A DNA stretch of 64,000 nucleotides from NCBI GenBank assembly GCA_037440065.1, contig JBBIUV010000015.1:682001-746000 (forward strand), read 5' to 3'. The stretch comes from UBA1563 sp037440065. GTDB lineage: Bacteria; Bacteroidota; Ignavibacteria; Ignavibacteriales; Ignavibacteriaceae. Both the position numbers and the translations under genes were made by a program. The notes under the pieces were generated by a model. That model was not told where the DNA came from. It did no database searches and saw only the letters and a program-made list of their open reading frames with translations. Positions 62,242 to 64,000 of this stretch are shown here, piece by piece; the stretch's first letter is position 1, and every line of letters begins with the position of its first letter.

Positions 62242-62922
62242 TTAATCAAACATTTCTTTAAATTTTTCGTAATTAATAATTCGAAGTTTTGTTCCTTCGA
62301 GTTCGATGAGTCCTTTTTTAGCGAATGTATGTAGTGTTCGTGAAATAGTTTCTCGTGAAGTTCCTGCCATGTTGGCTAAGTCGTGCTGAAATGGTAGTTT
62401 GTCAATTTCAACTACACCCTGTTTTATTTTGCCGATGTCATCTGCTAGTTGAAGTATTACAGTAGCAACTTTACCTTCAGCGTCTTTTAGCGAAAGGGAT
62501 TTAATCTTCATATCAGCGCCACGGAGGCGTTTAGTTAATTCTTGTAATAATGAAATTGAAACTTCCGGGTGATTGTAAAGTAAGTCCAGAAAGTCACTTC
62601 TTTGAATCAAGAACAATTCGGTATCGTCAATAGCCGTTACATTAGCAGAGCGGTTTTGACCGTCAAGAATAGCCATTTCTCCAAAAAAATCGGAATCAGT
62701 TAAAATGGTTAGAATCACTTCTCTTCCATCATCGCTGGTTCTGGAGACTTTAACCTTTCCATTTACAATAACAAAAAGGGCAGAACCGGTTTCGTTCTCA
62801 AGGAGGATTACCGAGTCTTTCTCAAATTTCCGAAAATTTCCGAGATCGGCAATTTTATCTAATGTACTTTGATCCAAATCCGTAAAAATGGGGACATACT
62901 TAAGAAAATCATCTTTTGCCAT
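62242..62922 (-). CDS. Crp/Fnr-family transcription regulator
   Basis: 226 residues. A cyclic-nucleotide-binding domain (about 10-120) has FGEMAILDGQNRSANVTA, the phosphate-binding cassette with Arg and Ser of cAMP binders, so cAMP or a related ligand is possible. A linking C helix is followed by an HTH domain (about 150-215) with MAGTSRETISRTLHTFAKKG as recognition segment. No N-terminal Cys cluster of FNR type. It is divergent from gapdh, and the dyad at 62953-62968 overlaps its predicted promoter. Confidence 0.93.
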   Translation of the reverse strand: MAKDDFLKYVPIFTDLDQSTLDKIADLGNFRKFEKDSVILLENETGSALFVIVNGKVKVSRTSDDGREVILTILTDSDFFGEMAILDGQNRSANVTAIDDTELFLIQRSDFLDLLYNHPEVSISLLQELTKRLRGADMKIKSLSLKDAEGKVATVILQLADDIGKIKQGVVEIDKLPFQHDLANMAGTSRETISRTLHTFAKKGLIELEGTKLRIINYEKFKEMFD

Positions 62923-62952
62923 ATCATTTCCTATTATTTTGAATTTTCTACC

Positions 62953-62985
62953 TTGAATATACTTTCAACGTAAACGAAAATCAAT
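62953..62985 (-). promoter_or_regulatory. Crp/Fnr gene promoter with overlapping dyad
   Basis: On the minus strand ATTG (62982-62985), 20 bases, TATATTCA (62954-62961). The dyad TTGAA-N6-TTCAA (62953-62968) covers the -7 element and could be an autoregulatory site. It is not an exact FNR or CRP box. Confidence 0.45.
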
Positions 62986-63015
62986 ACAAACTTGAGAAAT
63001 AATCTCCTCATTTCA

Positions 63016-63046
63016 TTGATATTATTTTTAATCTTAGCTAAATTTG
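63016..63046 (+). promoter_or_regulatory. gapdh promoter
   Basis: TTG (63016-63018), 20 bases, TAAATTTG (63039-63046), an exact TAnnTTTG -7 element. Start predicted near 63053, 33 bases before ATG, with AAGGAG in the leader. Confidence 0.65.
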
Positions 63047-63085
63047 CATTGTAACTTATTTAATATTTGAACTAAGGAGATCATT

Positions 63086-64000
63086 ATGGCAATTAAAGTT
63101 GGAATTAACGGATTCGGAAGAATCGGTAGGTTAGTATTTAGCGCTTTGGTTGATAAAGGCTTGCTCGGCAAAGAAATTGACGTTGTGGCTGTTGTTGATG
63201 TTACCACTGATGCAAAATATTTCGCTTATCAATTAAAATATGATTCTGTTCACGGACAATTTAAAGGAACGATCACTACCGAAAAAAGCAGTGCAGCTGC
63301 CGAAGCTGATGATGTGCTCGTTATAAACGGAAATAAAGTTCGTTGCGTTTTGGCTACCAAAGATCCAAGCCAATTACCATGGAAAGAATTAGGCGTTGAT
63401 TTTGTTGTTGAATCAACCGGATTATTCACCGATTCTGAAAAAGCAAAAGGACATTTGGCAGCCGGTGCAAAAAAAGTAATTATTTCGGCTCCAGGTAAAG
63501 GTGATGTTAAAACTATTGTTATCGGTGTTAACGATTCAGAATACGATGACGCAAAACATCATATTATTTCGAATGCTTCTTGCACAACTAACTGTTTGGC
63601 TCCAGTTGTTTACGTTTTATTGAAAGAAGGAATTGGAATTGAAACCGGTTTAATGACTACAATTCACTCTTACACAGCAACGCAAAAAACCGTTGACGGT
63701 CCTTCCAAAAAAGATTGGAGAGGCGGACGCGCAGCTGCTATCAACATTATCCCTTCATCAACCGGCGCAGCAAAAGCTGTTGGAGAAGTGCTTCCTGAAA
63801 CAAAAGGGAAATTAACCGGAATGTCTTTCCGTGTTCCTACCGCAGATGTTTCTGTCGTTGATTTAACTTTCTCTGCAAAACGCGATACTTCGATTGAAGA
63901 AATTGACGGATTAATGAAGAAAGCATCCGAAACTTATTTAAAAGGAATTCTTGGTTACACGAATGAAGAAGTTGTTTCAACCGATTTCATTCACGATCAA
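63086..64000 (+). CDS. gap: Glyceraldehyde-3-phosphate dehydrogenase, type I (partial, runs off the right edge)
   Basis: 305 residues are present of about 335. KVGINGFGRIGRLVF is the NAD-binding start. The active site is SNASCTTNCLAP with Cys166, then the catalytic His in TTIHSYTATQKTVDGPSKKD, and RGGRAAAINIIPSSTGAAKA. It oxidises glyceraldehyde 3-phosphate to 1,3-bisphosphoglycerate in glycolysis. AAGGAG lies eight bases before the ATG. The frame is open to base 64000, so it is cut by the window, not broken. Confidence 0.98.
   Translation, partial: MAIKVGINGFGRIGRLVFSALVDKGLLGKEIDVVAVVDVTTDAKYFAYQLKYDSVHGQFKGTITTEKSSAAAEADDVLVINGNKVRCVLATKDPSQLPWKELGVDFVVESTGLFTDSEKAKGHLAAGAKKVIISAPGKGDVKTIVIGVNDSEYDDAKHHIISNASCTTNCLAPVVYVLLKEGIGIETGLMTTIHSYTATQKTVDGPSKKDWRGGRAAAINIIPSSTGAAKAVGEVLPETKGKLTGMSFRVPTADVSVVDLTFSAKRDTSIEEIDGLMKKASETYLKGILGYTNEEVVSTDFIHDQ

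Noticed and set aside
1..64000. CRISPR array, integrase, transposase or phage genes
   Set aside because: No repeated 24-40 base units with spacers, no terminal inverted repeats with a transposase, and no phage-type genes were seen on either strand.
63086..64000. gapdh as a truncated pseudogene
   Set aside because: The frame is open to the last base and all active-site motifs are intact; the window edge cuts it.

Overview
The window is 64 kb of AT-rich, gene-dense bacterial chromosome. It carries about 58 protein genes, one tRNA gene and one candidate small RNA or attenuator. I see no insertion sequence, prophage, CRISPR array or rRNA. Several independent features point to the Bacteroidota/Chlorobiota/Ignavibacteriota group, and I would guess an Ignavibacteria-like organism. 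These are: promoters of the TTTG-N19/20-TAnnTTTG type in front of the tRNA, the zinc-ribbon/rpsU pair, ribH and gapdh; a propeller protein with a C-terminal sorting-type domain; a DUF3098-like protein; a Bacteroidetes-style ECF sigma factor; menaquinone (not ubiquinone) context for UbiE/MenG; and beta-barrel and lipoprotein signals of a Gram-negative envelope. The lineage is inferred, because no 16S is present.

Layout. 1-5.6 kb: the end of an unidentified gene, a lipoprotein joining a TonB-C-like and a parvulin-like domain, an acidic protein translationally coupled to the GTPase Obg, an M48 lipoprotein protease and an aldo/keto reductase. 5.7-9.1 kb: TerC, a tRNA-Met(CAT)-secG unit, a PBP4-type carboxypeptidase and a LOG-like protein. 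9.1-14 kb: rpsU and a zinc-ribbon protein, an ECF sigma factor, an M14 peptidase, a thioredoxin-like protein, DUF2461 and an outer-membrane protein. 14-23 kb: a CYTH/AddB-like pair, then a run metF, oxidoreductase, class II aldolase, ddl, divIC, rarA. 23-25.2 kb (minus strand): a small gene, then a promoter plus two-hairpin RNA ending in an intrinsic terminator, then a DUF3098-like gene, a lone microcompartment-vertex (EutN/CcmL) homologue and dprA.

25.6-41.3 kb is a Wzx/Wzy-type surface polysaccharide locus. It holds a Wza-like exporter, a flippase, a kinase-less Wzz, a Wzy-like polymerase, WecB, several glycosyltransferases, an initiating polyprenyl-phosphate sugar transferase, and a GT2 enzyme fused to a decayed sugar-transferase domain. 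41.3-55 kb is housekeeping: accA, a thioesterase, a second flippase, dut, an O-methyltransferase, yigZ, uvrA, an AhpD-like protein, rdgB, menG/ubiE, PAP2, rsmA, a ROK kinase and a beta-barrel protein. 55-62.9 kb (minus strand) has ribH, a GT-C membrane protein, a propeller protein and an ABC-F ATPase as one tight unit, plus a PHP phosphoesterase and a Crp/Fnr regulator. The Crp/Fnr gene is divergent from gapdh, which runs off the right edge.

The most interesting items are the compact RNA element in front of the DUF3098/vertex/dprA operon (two C-rich loops, its own promoter and terminator), the orphan microcompartment vertex protein beside dprA, the glycosyltransferase with a pseudo-sugar-transferase tail, and the TonB-C/parvulin lipoprotein. 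Start codons other than ATG (TTG, GTG) are frequent and were assigned by ribosome-binding site, overlap and family N-terminus.
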